Source: Georgenia soli (GTDB lineage Bacteria > Actinomycetota > Actinomycetes > Actinomycetales > Actinomycetaceae). From it: a stretch of DNA of 64,000 nt. Position 1 is the stretch's first letter. Every line of letters starts with the position of its first letter. A program made the translations under genes and the position numbers. Shown piece after piece: positions 42,344 through 51,043 of the stretch. The stretch is from NCBI RefSeq assembly GCF_002563695.1, contig NZ_PDJI01000004.1, positions 496,001 to 560,000 on the forward strand, given 5' to 3'. The notes under the pieces were generated by a model. That model had not been told where the DNA came from. It did not search any database and saw nothing but the letters and a program-made list of their open reading frames with translations.

Positions 42344-43570
42344 CTACCCGCGCAGCACGCTCTCGTAGACCTCGAACGTGCGGTCGGCGATGGCGTCCCA
42401 GGAGAAGTGGTCCTCGACGCGGCGGCGTGAGGCCACCCCCATCTGCGCGGCGCGCTGGGGGTCGGTGACCAGCGCGGTGAGCGCCTCGGCGAGGTCCCGC
42501 TCGAACCTGGCGGGGTCGATGGGCGTGCCCGTCCCGTCGTCGGCCTGCTCGATGGGGACCAGGGTGCCTGTCACGCCGTCGTCGATGACCTCCGGGATGC
42601 CGCCGGTGGCCGAGCCGACGACCGGCAGCCCGACCGCCATGGCCTCGAGGTTGACGATGCCGAGCGGCTCGTACACGGACGGGCAGACGAACACGGTACC
42701 GGCCGCCAGGACGGCCACCAGCTCGGGGCGCGGGAGCATCTCCTCGATCCAGACGATGCCCTGGCGCCGTTCCTGCAGCTTGCTCACCAGGCCGGTGACC
42801 TCGGCGGCGATCTCGGGGGTGTCCGGCGCCCCGGCGCACAGCACGAGCTGCACGTCCTCCGGAAGGTGCTCGACGGCGCGGAGCAGGTGCGGCAGGCCCT
42901 TCTGGCGGGTGATGCGGCCGACGAAGACGACCGTGGGCCGGTCGGCGTCGATGCCGAGCCGGGCGAGGGTGGCGGCCGCGGCGTCCCGCTCCTCGTCCGT
43001 GGTGGGGCGCTGCCAGCCCTGCAGGTCGATGCCGTTGTGGACGACGACGACCTTGTCCGGGTCGATCTGGGGGTAGGCGCGCAGGATGTCCTCCCGCATG
43101 CCGCCGGAGACGGCGATGACGGCGGCGGCCCCCTCGTAGGCGGTGCGCTCGGCCCAGCTCGACAGCGCGTACCCGCCGCCGAGCTGCTCGGCCTTCCAGG
43201 GGCGCAGCGGCTCGAGCGAGTGCGCCGTGAGGACGTGGGGCACGTCGTTGAGGAGCGCCCCGAGGGTCCCGGCGAGGTTGGCGTACCAGGTGTGGGAGTG
43301 CACGAGGTCGGTGCCGGCGAGGTTCGCCGCGATCGTCAGGTCCGTGCCGAACGTGCGCAGCGCGGCGTTGGCCTGCTGGAGCTCGGGGAGGTCGTCGTAG
43401 CCCGTGACCGGCACCTCGCCGTCGGCGTCGTCCGCCGGGCGCGGGCCGTCGAAGGCGTGGACGCGCACGTCGACGCTGCGGCTCAGCACCCGCGCCAGCT
43501 CGGTCACGTGCACCCCGGCGCCGCCGTAGACGTGCGGCGGGTACTCACGGGTGAGGAGGTCGACCCTCAT
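42344..43570 (-). CDS. glgA: Actinobacterial GlgA/GlgM-type glycogen synthase
   Basis: 408 residues, GT-B fold glycosyltransferase of the GT4-like actinobacterial group. N-terminal acceptor region LTREYPPHVYGGAGVHVTELARVL, nucleotide-sugar site FVGRITRQKGLPHLLRAVEHL, and E-x7-E motif PSVYEPLGIVNLEAMA. In mycobacteria this group makes maltose-1-phosphate or alpha-1,4-glucan from ADP-glucose. It is divergent to glgC, which supplies ADP-glucose. ATG 43570 has AGGA just upstream. Confidence 0.92.
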   Translation of the reverse strand: MRVDLLTREYPPHVYGGAGVHVTELARVLSRSVDVRVHAFDGPRPADDADGEVPVTGYDDLPELQQANAALRTFGTDLTIAANLAGTDLVHSHTWYANLAGTLGALLNDVPHVLTAHSLEPLRPWKAEQLGGGYALSSWAERTAYEGAAAVIAVSGGMREDILRAYPQIDPDKVVVVHNGIDLQGWQRPTTDEERDAAAATLARLGIDADRPTVVFVGRITRQKGLPHLLRAVEHLPEDVQLVLCAGAPDTPEIAAEVTGLVSKLQERRQGIVWIEEMLPRPELVAVLAAGTVFVCPSVYEPLGIVNLEAMAVGLPVVGSATGGIPEVIDDGVTGTLVPIEQADDGTGTPIDPARFERDLAEALTALVTDPQRAAQMGVASRRRVEDHFSWDAIADRTFEVYESVLRG

Positions 43571-43660
43571 GCTTCCTGCTTTCCTTCGTCGGACGGGAGC
43601 CGCGGAGCCCCGTCGCACCGGTGCGAGGGGTCCAGCATGCCCGGTCCGCCCGTGATCCAC

Positions 43661-43682
43661 GCAACACGCAGCAATTTGTTGC
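43661..43682. promoter_or_regulatory. Inverted repeat in the glgA-glgC intergenic region
   Basis: GCAACA (43661-43666) and TGTTGC (43677-43682), spaced by 10 nt, in a locally A/T-richer patch between the two divergent glycogen genes. Could be a shared operator; the regulator is unknown. Confidence 0.4.
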
Positions 43683-43712
43683 CACCGGACGACGGGAACC
43701 GCGGACCGGCCC

Positions 43713-43718
43713 TATGGT
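43713..43718 (+). promoter_or_regulatory. -10 hexamer TATGGT, leaderless start of glgC
   Basis: TATGGT, 6-nt spacer, ATG at 43725; no ribosome-binding site. Confidence 0.7.
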
Positions 43719-43724
43719 CGGGGC

Positions 43725-44966
43725 ATGGCAGCCCCACGCGTCCTCGCGATCGTCCTGGCCGGCGGCGAGGGAAAGCGGCTCATGCCGCTCACGGTCGACC
43801 GTGCCAAGCCCGCTGTGCCGTTCGGGGGCATCTACCGCCTCATCGACTTCGCGCTGTCCAACATCGTCAACTCCGGCTACCTGCGGGTCGTCGTGCTGAC
43901 GCAGTACAAGTCCCACAGCCTGGACCGGCACATCGCCAAGACGTGGCGCATGTCGAACCTGCTCGGCAACTACGTCGCGCCGGTGCCGGCGCAGCAGCGC
44001 GTCGGCAAGCACTGGTTCCTGGGCAGCGCCGACGCCGTCTACCAGTCGCTCAACCTCATCGACGACGAGCGGCCCGACATCGTCGTCATCGTGGGCGCGG
44101 ACAACATCTACCGCATGGACTTCTCCCAGATGGTGGAGCAGCACATGGACTCCGGCTTCCCGCTGACGGTGGCCGGCATCCGTCAGCCGCTGTCCCTGGC
44201 GGACCAGTTCGGGGTCATCCAGGCCGACGCGGACAACCCGCACAAGATCGGTGAGTTCCTCGAGAAGCCGAAGGACGCCGTCGGGCTGGCCGACTCCCCG
44301 GACGAGGTCCTGGCCTCGATGGGCAACTACGTCTTCGACGCCGACGCCCTCGTCGAGGCGGTCACCTCCGACGCCAAGGACGAGTCCTCCAAGCACGACA
44401 TGGGCGGCTCCATCGTCCCGGCGTTCGTGGCCGACGGCGCCGCGGGCCTGTACGACTTCACGTTCAACGACGTCCCCGGCTCCACGGACCGGGACCGGAA
44501 CTACTGGCGCGACGTCGGCACGGTGGACGCGTACTACGACGCCAACCAGGACCTGATCTCCGTCTACCCGGTCTTCAACCTCTACAACGACTCCTGGCCG
44601 CTGTTCACCGGCTACACGGGGCTGCCGCCGGCGAAGTTCGTCTACGCCCACCGCGAGCGGCTCGGCCACGCCCTGGACTCGCTCATCTCCCCCGGGGTGA
44701 TCATCTCGGGCGGTGAGGTCATCGGCTCGGTCCTCTCCCCCGGCACCCGGGTCAACTCCTGGTCCTCCGTGCGCGACTCGGTGCTCTTCGACGGTGTCGA
44801 CGTCGGCCGCAACGCCACCGTCAACCGCACGATCCTGGACAAGAACGTCCGGGTCGAGCCGGGCGCACAGGTGGGGATCGACCACGAGCACGACCTCGCC
44901 CGCGGGTTCACCGTCACGGAGTCGGGCATCACCGTGGTGCCGAAGGGCTGGACCGTCGAGCGCTGA
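43725..44966 (+). CDS. glgC: Glucose-1-phosphate adenylyltransferase
   Basis: 413 residues. ATP + glucose-1-phosphate to ADP-glucose + PPi, the entry step of glycogen synthesis. Nucleotidyltransferase signature [25 protein letters not shown], active-site region [22 protein letters not shown] near 180, and a left-handed beta-helix C-terminal domain ([20 protein letters not shown]). Length is typical. Divergent from glgA with its own leaderless promoter. Confidence 0.95.
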   Translation: MAAPRVLAIVLAGGEGKRLMPLTVDRAKPAVPFGGIYRLIDFALSNIVNSGYLRVVVLTQYKSHSLDRHIAKTWRMSNLLGNYVAPVPAQQRVGKHWFLGSADAVYQSLNLIDDERPDIVVIVGADNIYRMDFSQMVEQHMDSGFPLTVAGIRQPLSLADQFGVIQADADNPHKIGEFLEKPKDAVGLADSPDEVLASMGNYVFDADALVEAVTSDAKDESSKHDMGGSIVPAFVADGAAGLYDFTFNDVPGSTDRDRNYWRDVGTVDAYYDANQDLISVYPVFNLYNDSWPLFTGYTGLPPAKFVYAHRERLGHALDSLISPGVIISGGEVIGSVLSPGTRVNSWSSVRDSVLFDGVDVGRNATVNRTILDKNVRVEPGAQVGIDHEHDLARGFTVTESGITVVPKGWTVER

Positions 44967-45018
44967 GCCGACGGGCGCACGATGACGGACGGGCGCGTCC
45001 CCGTCCCGAATCTGCCCG

Positions 45019-45024
45019 TAGGGT
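45019..45024 (+). promoter_or_regulatory. -10 hexamer TAGGGT, leaderless start of serB
   Basis: TAGGGT, 7-nt spacer, GTG at 45032; no ribosome-binding site. Confidence 0.65.
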
Positions 45025-45031
45025 TCCGGTC

Positions 45032-45934
45032 GTGAACGATCCCGTCCCCTCCCTGGTCCGTGCCGGCCTGGTCTCCCCCCGCCCCGTCCCCGAGTCCCTG
45101 GTGAGCCACGCGTCGGCCGTCCTCGCCCGCGTGGCCGACGACGTGACCGTGGCGGACACCTCGCGGGACGGCTGGTTCGGACTGGCCCTGACGGGCACCC
45201 TGCGCCCCGGCACCAGCGCCGACGCCGCCTCCGCCGAGCTGCGCGGACCGGCCACGGCGCTCGGCGTCGACGTCGCCGTCACCGCGGGCCCGCTCGCCGC
45301 CGAGGGCGTCGGGCTGCTCGTCACCGACGTGGACTCGACCCTCATCACCGCGGAGGTCATCGAGCTCCTGGCCGAGCACGCCGGCACGCGCGAGCAGGTG
45401 GCCGCCGTCACCGAGCGCGCGATGCGCGGCGAGCTGGACTTCGCCGCCAGCCTGCGCGAGCGGGTTGCGACCCTGGCCGGGCTGGACGCCGGCGTGCTGG
45501 AGGACGTGCGCGCCCGCGTGGCGCTCACCCCGGGTGCCCGGGAGCTGGTGGCCGCGGTCCACGAGGCGGGCGGCAGCGTCGGCCTGGTCTCCGGCGGCTT
45601 CGCCGAGGTGGTGGAGCCGCTCGCGGCGTCGCTGGGCATCCGGCACGTGGTGGCGAACACCCTCGAGGTCGTGGACGGCCGGCTCACCGGACGCACGTCC
45701 GGCCCGGTGGTCGACCGGGCCGCGAAGGAGCGTCATCTGCGCGCGTGGGCCGAGGCCGACGGCGTGCCGCTGGACCGGGTCGTCGCCGTCGGCGACGGCG
45801 CCAACGACCTCGACATGCTCGACGCCGCGGGCCTCGGGGTCGCGTTCTGCGCCAAGCCTGTCGTCCAGGAGCAGGCGGACGCGGCCGTGACCTTCCCGCG
45901 CCTGGACGCCGTGCTGGGGCTGCTGGGCCGCTGA
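45032..45934 (+). CDS. serB: Phosphoserine phosphatase
   Basis: 300 residues. HAD-superfamily core: nucleophile motif VTDVDSTLITAEV (near residue 100), GLVSGGFAEVV and the metal-binding VAVGDGANDLDMLDAAGLGVAFCAKP motif. These are diagnostic of SerB, the last step of serine synthesis. The N-terminal ~95 residues are a divergent extra domain. Followed by a strong hairpin. Confidence 0.93.
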   Translation: MNDPVPSLVRAGLVSPRPVPESLVSHASAVLARVADDVTVADTSRDGWFGLALTGTLRPGTSADAASAELRGPATALGVDVAVTAGPLAAEGVGLLVTDVDSTLITAEVIELLAEHAGTREQVAAVTERAMRGELDFAASLRERVATLAGLDAGVLEDVRARVALTPGARELVAAVHEAGGSVGLVSGGFAEVVEPLAASLGIRHVVANTLEVVDGRLTGRTSGPVVDRAAKERHLRAWAEADGVPLDRVVAVGDGANDLDMLDAAGLGVAFCAKPVVQEQADAAVTFPRLDAVLGLLGR

Positions 45935-45965
45935 GCTCGGTCCGCTCAGCACTCCCGGGACGTGG

Positions 45966-45997
45966 GACGCCGGACCGGTCGGCACCGGTCCGGCGTC
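45966..45997. terminator. 14-bp perfect hairpin after serB
   Basis: Arms 45966-45979 and 45984-45997 pair perfectly with loop CGGC, between convergent serB and a small leftward gene. Probably a bidirectional terminator; no T-tract. Confidence 0.72.
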
Positions 45998-46008
45998 GGT
46001 GGCGCAGG

Positions 46009-46167
46009 TCAGCGCGTCTTCTCGAGCTGCTCCTCGACCATCTCGGTCGGGACCTCGGACGGTACCTCTGTGCCGTCCGCCGGCTTCTCGGCCGGACCGC
46101 TCTCACGGGCGCGGCGTTCCCGCTCCCTCTCTGCCCAGCGTTCGGTGTAGTACCGGTCGTAGCACAT
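46009..46167 (-). CDS. Small charged protein, 52 residues
   Basis: Begins MCYDRYYTERWAERERERRARE, then an acidic Pro/Glu-rich half ending EMVEEQLEKTR. Strongly charged, no membrane segment. No named family, although short Tyr/Arg-rich proteins of this look occur in actinobacteria. ATG 46167 has AGGAG 7 nt upstream, which supports it as a real gene. An open frame extends upstream but lacks a better start. Confidence 0.65.
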   Translation of the reverse strand: MCYDRYYTERWAERERERRARESGPAEKPADGTEVPSEVPTEMVEEQLEKTR

Positions 46168-46231
46168 CGCGGACTCCTTCCCTGCGGGGCACTTCCGATT
46201 GTCCACCCGCGGGCGCGCACGCACCAGGCCC

Positions 46232-46267
46232 GGCAGCGCCGTCAGCGCTGGCAGCGCCGTCAGCGCC
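46232..46267. repeat. Two tandem 18-bp units at the end of the DHFR-like gene
   Basis: Units 46232-46249 and 46250-46267 differ in the last base only. The second contains the stop codon of the DHFR-like gene (46262-46260). Confidence 0.9.
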
Positions 46268-46865
46268 CCACGTCGTAGGTCAGGTGCGCGAACTGGCCGA
46301 ACCGCTCCACGCTCCGCAGCGACAGCCCGTCCGGGCCGATGCGCCGGGGCAGCAACGGTTTGCCGGACGGCACCGTGGCGGGCGCGAAGGTGACCTGGAG
46401 CTCGTCCAGAGCACCGGCCTCCCAGAACTGGCCCACCAGGTCACCACCACCGAGCAGCCAGACGTCCCGGCCGTCCGCGGCGTCGACGATCTCCGGGAGG
46501 GCCCGCGCGACGTCGCCGTGCACGAGGCGGACGTCCGCCCCGTCGGGCCGCGGCAGCTCCCGGGAGCTGAAGACGAACGCGGGCCGGTCACCGAGGTAGT
46601 CCAGCTCCTGCCAACGGCCGGGCGTCTCGAGGACCTTCTCCTCGCGCAGCACCCACTCGTAGGTGGTCGAGCCCATGACGTTCACGCCGACGTCGCCGAG
46701 CTGGGCGGAGAGGTCGGGCATCTCCGCGGAGTCGACGGCGAAGAGCCAGGCCAGGGAGTTGTCCTCGTCGGCCAGGAACCCGTTGAGGGTCGAGGCGGTG
46801 TAGTAGACGAACCGCGGCCCGCCCTCGGGACGCGGTGACGACGACGGCGCAGGCTGGGGCTCCAT
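46260..46865 (-). CDS. DHFR/RibD-C-like reductase
   Basis: 201 residues of the dihydrofolate-reductase-like/RibD C-terminal family: FVYYTASTLNGFLADEDNSLAWL, NVMGSTTYEWVL, and nucleotide-binding loop DVWLLGGGDLVGQFWEAGALDEL. NADPH-dependent reductase; the substrate is not indicated. ATG 46865; the first ~17 residues are Pro/Ser-rich. Ends within an 18-bp tandem repeat. Confidence 0.85.
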   Translation of the reverse strand: MEPQPAPSSSPRPEGGPRFVYYTASTLNGFLADEDNSLAWLFAVDSAEMPDLSAQLGDVGVNVMGSTTYEWVLREEKVLETPGRWQELDYLGDRPAFVFSSRELPRPDGADVRLVHGDVARALPEIVDAADGRDVWLLGGGDLVGQFWEAGALDELQVTFAPATVPSGKPLLPRRIGPDGLSLRSVERFGQFAHLTYDVGR

Positions 46866-46966
46866 GCCGCGAGCGTGCCCGGCCGGCTGCGCCGTCGTCC
46901 ACGAGAATTCCGGCAGACCGGACCGGCGGCCCCGCTCGCCACGCTGTCGTCGTGGCGTTCCCCGGC

Positions 46967-47467
46967 TCAGTCGGCGAGGCGGACCAGCTGGGTCAGGTGC
47001 GCCGTCGACCGGTCCAGCTCGGCCCACGCCGTCGGGACCTCGATGACGCACGCGGCAGCGGTCGGGATGCCGAGGCTGACCTGCCGGGCGAGGTCGTCCT
47101 GGGTGTCGTGCAGGAGGAACGCGAGGTGCGACATGGTGGGCTCGTGGCCGACGACGAGCACGGTCGCGGTCTCGGCGTCGAGCTCCTGGAGCATGGCGAG
47201 CACCTGACGGGGACCGGCCTCGTAGAGCTCGTCGCGGACCTCGTGCGTGCGCACGCGCAGCTGCTGGCTGACGAGCTTGAACGTCTCGGTGGTGCGCAGC
47301 GCCGAGGAGACGAGCGCGACGTCGACCGTGCCGGTCACCTCCGCCAGACGTGGGCCGAGCGCGGTGGCCTGCTTGCGGCCCTTCGTGGCGAGCGGACGGC
47401 GGGCGTCGCCGAGGTCGGCCTCGGGCTCGGCCTTGGCGTGGCGCAGCAGGACGAGGGTCCGCGCCAC
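46967..47467 (-). CDS. SixA-family histidine phosphatase
   Basis: 166 residues. RHG/RHA motif TLVLLRHAKAEPE, then ALVSSALRTTETFKLVS and VLVVGHEPTMSHLA with the second His. This is the short SixA subgroup, which in E. coli removes phosphate from the histidine-phosphotransfer proteins ArcB and NPr. The target here is unknown. GTG 47467 comes one base after the fabI stop, so it is co-transcribed with fabG-fabI. Confidence 0.9.
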   Translation of the reverse strand: MARTLVLLRHAKAEPEADLGDARRPLATKGRKQATALGPRLAEVTGTVDVALVSSALRTTETFKLVSQQLRVRTHEVRDELYEAGPRQVLAMLQELDAETATVLVVGHEPTMSHLAFLLHDTQDDLARQVSLGIPTAAACVIEVPTAWAELDRSTAHLTQLVRLAD

Positions 47468-47468
47468 G

Positions 47469-48236
47469 TCAGACCCCCATGGCGTGGACGCCGCCGTCGA
47501 CGTGGACGATCTCCCCCGTCGTCTTCGGGAACCACTCCGAGCACAGCCCGACGACGGTCCGGGCGGTGGGTTCGGCGTCGGAGACGTCCCACCCGAGCGG
47601 GGCGCGCTCGTCCCAGCCGCCCTCGACCTGGTCGAAGCCGGGGATCGACGTCGCCGCGGTGGTGCGCACCGGGCCGGCGGAGACGAGGTTGACGCGGATG
47701 CCCGACGGTCCCAGGTCGCGGGCGAGGTAGCGCGCGGTGGACTCGAAGGCCGCCTTGGCCACGCCCATCCAGTCGTAGACCGGCCAGGCGAAGCTCGCGT
47801 CGAAGGTGAGCCCGACGAGCGCGGAACCCGGCACCATCAGCGGCTGGGCGGCGACGGCGAGGGCCTTGAGGGAGAACGCGGAGACGTGCACGGCGGTGGC
47901 GACGTCCTCCCACTGCCCGGCGAGGAAGTTCCCGCCCATGACGGACTGCGGGGCGAAGCCGATGGAGTGGACGACGGCGTCGAGGTGGTCGACGTGCTCG
48001 CGGACGGCGTCGGCGAGGTTGTCGAGGTCCTCCTGGTTCTGCACGTCCAGCTGGACCACCGGGGCCGGCGCGGGCAGACGCCGGGCGGTGATCTCGGTGA
48101 GCCGGAACTGGCGCCCGAAGGACGTCAGGACGACCTTGGCGCCCTGCTCCTGCGCGAGCCGCGCCACGTGGAAGGCGATCGAGTTGTCCTTCAGCACCCC
48201 GGTCACCAGGATCGTCTTGCCCTCGAGCAGTCCCAT
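47469..48236 (-). CDS. fabI: Enoyl-[acyl-carrier-protein] reductase (NADH), InhA/FabI type
   Basis: 255 residues. NADH-binding start GKTILVTGVLKDNSIAFHVARLAQEQGA, and catalytic Tyr-x6-Lys in YDWMGVAKAAFES, where Ser-Tyr pairs of classical SDRs are replaced as in InhA. Last reduction step of fatty-acid elongation. AAGGAG precedes ATG 48236. It follows fabG by 41 nt and is followed by sixA. Confidence 0.94.
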   Translation of the reverse strand: MGLLEGKTILVTGVLKDNSIAFHVARLAQEQGAKVVLTSFGRQFRLTEITARRLPAPAPVVQLDVQNQEDLDNLADAVREHVDHLDAVVHSIGFAPQSVMGGNFLAGQWEDVATAVHVSAFSLKALAVAAQPLMVPGSALVGLTFDASFAWPVYDWMGVAKAAFESTARYLARDLGPSGIRVNLVSAGPVRTTAATSIPGFDQVEGGWDERAPLGWDVSDAEPTARTVVGLCSEWFPKTTGEIVHVDGGVHAMGV

Positions 48237-48277
48237 GGGTCTCCTTTCGCTGGCGCGGCGGGCGCCGGTGGTTGTGG

Positions 48278-49006
<729 letters not shown>

Positions 49007-49144
49007 TCATCCGCCTGTCGCTGCGGGGAAACCGTAGCCGACGCCCGGGCGAGGGCGAAAAGGCGTCCCGGCGGCGGGCCAGTGGGGCATCCCACAGCCG
49101 TCCGGGCTGGAGGGGACGAAGGTCCCTGCGGGCGCTGTGCGGCG

Positions 49145-49150
49145 TAGCCT
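49145..49150 (+). promoter_or_regulatory. -10 hexamer TAGCCT, leaderless start of DUF3099 gene
   Basis: TAGCCT, 6-nt spacer, ATG at 49157; no ribosome-binding site. Confidence 0.65.
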
Positions 49151-49156
49151 TGAGGG

Positions 49157-49486
49157 ATGAGGATGCCCGGTCGTCGCGCACGGGGATCGCAGGTCCAGGC
49201 GATCACCTCGGCCCCCCGCGCCCTGGCTGACGACGTGCACGACCGCACCGTGCGCTACCTGATCTCCATGGGGATCCGCACCGCCTGCTTCCTGCTTCTC
49301 CTGGTGGTTCCGGGACCGTGGAAGTGGGTGTGCGTGGCCGGCGCCGTGGTGCTGCCGGCCGTGGCGGTGCTGGTGGCGAACGCCGGCCGCGAGCGACCGC
49401 AGCCTCCGACCACGCTGATCGGGCCGCCGGGGCCCCCGCCCCCGCCCCAGCTCCCCTACGACCCCACGACGGAGTATCTGCGATGA
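49157..49486 (+). CDS. DUF3099 membrane protein
   Basis: 109 residues. ITSAPRALADDVHDRTVRYLISMGIRTACFLLL and a second hydrophobic segment define the actinobacterial DUF3099 family, two helices with a Pro-rich C-terminal tail. Function unknown. Its stop overlaps the start of the next gene (ATGA). Confidence 0.88.
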   Translation: MRMPGRRARGSQVQAITSAPRALADDVHDRTVRYLISMGIRTACFLLLLVVPGPWKWVCVAGAVVLPAVAVLVANAGRERPQPPTTLIGPPGPPPPPQLPYDPTTEYLR

Positions 49487-49698
49487 CCGAGGAGGTTCTG
49501 CGCTGCAGCGCCAAGGGCTGCGGCGCCGAGGCCGTCCACGCCCTGCTGTGGAACAACCCCCGCCTGCACACCACCGGCCGCCGCAAGGTGTGGCTGGCGT
49601 GCGACGCCCACCGCGAGCACCTCAGCCGGTTCCTGTCCGACCGGTCCTTCCTGCGTGACGTCGTCGGGGTCGGCGAGCTGGACGAGACGCACGGGTGA
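49483..49698 (+). CDS. Small Cys/His-rich protein
   Basis: 71 residues. CSAKGCGAEAVHALLWNNPRLH ... KVWLACDAHREHLSRFL gives a C-x4-C ... C-x2-H pattern consistent with a zinc-binding fold. It is a short actinobacterial family found next to DUF3099 and SURF1 genes. No enzymatic function is evident. ATG 49483 overlaps the DUF3099 stop and the SURF1 start overlaps its own stop. Confidence 0.75.
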   Translation: MTEEVLRCSAKGCGAEAVHALLWNNPRLHTTGRRKVWLACDAHREHLSRFLSDRSFLRDVVGVGELDETHG

Positions 49699-50792
49699 GC
49701 GCAGACGGTGAGGCGGCGCCGAGCGGGCGGTACGCGTTCCTGCGCACCCGTCGCTGGGTCGGCCTGATCGCGCTCCTGGTGACCGCCTCGGTGGCGTGCG
49801 TGCTGCTCGGGCACTGGCAGTGGGGCCGGTACGTCGAGCGGCACGCGGAGGCCGAGCAGGTCAACGCCGTGTACGACGCGCAGCCGCTGCCCCTCGACGA
49901 GGCGCTCGGCACCGCCGCCGGCGGCTCGCCCACCCCTACGGTCGGGCCCGGCGACGAGTGGCAGCCGGTTCGCCTGCGCGGCCACTACGTCGAGGACGGC
50001 ACCGTCCTGCTGCGCAACCGGCCCGTCGACGGCACCCCGGCGGTGCACGTGATCGCCCCGTTCGTCGCGGAGACCGGCGCGGGTGAGGTGCTCGTCGTCG
50101 TCGACCGCGGGTGGATCCCCGCCGAGGTCGCCGACACCGGCGGCGAGGTGCCCCGGCCACCGGCCGGAGAGGTGACGCTCACCGCCCGGCTGCGCGAGCC
50201 GGAGCAGCCGAGCGACCGCGACCAGCCCCACGGGCAGGTGTACACGCTCGACCCGGGTCAGGTGCTCCAGGCGGTGCGCGGGGTGACGGACCTCGCCCCG
50301 GTCGCCGGCCTGCCGGTGCTCGACGGGTACGTGGTGGCGTCCGCCGAGGACCCGGCGCCCGCGGTGGCGGTCGGCGGCTACACGCGGCCGGAGTCGAAGC
50401 ACGTCATGAACATCTCGTACGCGTTCCAGTGGTGGATCTTCGCGGCCGGGTTCCTGCTGTCGCTGGTGGTCCTGGCGCGGCGCGAGGCCGCCGAGCGGTC
50501 CGGGCACGGGCCCGTGCGGCGCCTGAGCCGCGCGGAGTTCGACGAGGACCTGGAGATCTACACGCAGCTGCAGGCGCGGGCCGCGCTCCCGGCCGGGGCC
50601 CGTGGCGCCGATCTCGGTGCCGGCGCCCCTCGAGGTGACCGGCTCGTCGACGCATCGAGTGCGCCGGACGACACCTTGCGCGGGCAGCGGGTGATCGAGG
50701 CGACGGCGTTCGAGGTTTCGCCCGAGGCCGAGGCCGACCGGTCCGCCGGCCGGTCAGGTCAGGCTCCGCCGTCGTCGCGGCCCGAGAGCTGA
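49695..50792 (+). CDS. SURF1 family cytochrome oxidase biogenesis protein
   Basis: 365 residues. Two membrane helices frame a periplasmic domain: TM1 about 20-43 with LLGHWQWGRY (the SURF1 WQ motif) and TM2 about 238-258 (SYAFQWWIFAAGFLLSLVVL), typical of SURF1. It aids assembly of the aa3-type cytochrome c oxidase haem centre. A ~100-residue C-terminal cytoplasmic extension is low complexity. GTG 49695 overlaps the previous stop. Confidence 0.9.
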   Translation: MSADGEAAPSGRYAFLRTRRWVGLIALLVTASVACVLLGHWQWGRYVERHAEAEQVNAVYDAQPLPLDEALGTAAGGSPTPTVGPGDEWQPVRLRGHYVEDGTVLLRNRPVDGTPAVHVIAPFVAETGAGEVLVVVDRGWIPAEVADTGGEVPRPPAGEVTLTARLREPEQPSDRDQPHGQVYTLDPGQVLQAVRGVTDLAPVAGLPVLDGYVVASAEDPAPAVAVGGYTRPESKHVMNISYAFQWWIFAAGFLLSLVVLARREAAERSGHGPVRRLSRAEFDEDLEIYTQLQARAALPAGARGADLGAGAPRGDRLVDASSAPDDTLRGQRVIEATAFEVSPEAEADRSAGRSGQAPPSSRPES

Positions 50793-50929
50793 CCGCCCGG
50801 AACCCTGCTCCGCCGTCGTCCCGGCCCGGCCCGCCCGCTATCGCCGACGGAGCGCGTCGCCGGCCAATCTTCGCCGCGGAGCGTCGGCCGCCAAACCTTC
50901 GCCGTGATCCCCACTCGGCGTTGGACGAA

Positions 50930-50976
50930 CAACGGTGAGGATCCGATGCCTCTGGGGCACCGAATCCTCACCGTTG
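50930..50976. terminator. Long hairpin between SURF1 and ABC-F genes
   Basis: Outer arms 50930-50942 and 50964-50976 pair perfectly over 13 bp, and the inner part pairs further with two mismatches to a 4-nt loop, about 19 pairs in all. Located between convergent genes; likely a bidirectional terminator. Short TCACGYGAG-like repeats follow at about 51000-51055. Confidence 0.72.
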
Positions 50977-51043
50977 ACTGATCAGCGAACCTGACCGCGG
51001 CTCACGTGAGTCCGGACTCGGCTCACGCGAGGTCGCACGCTCC

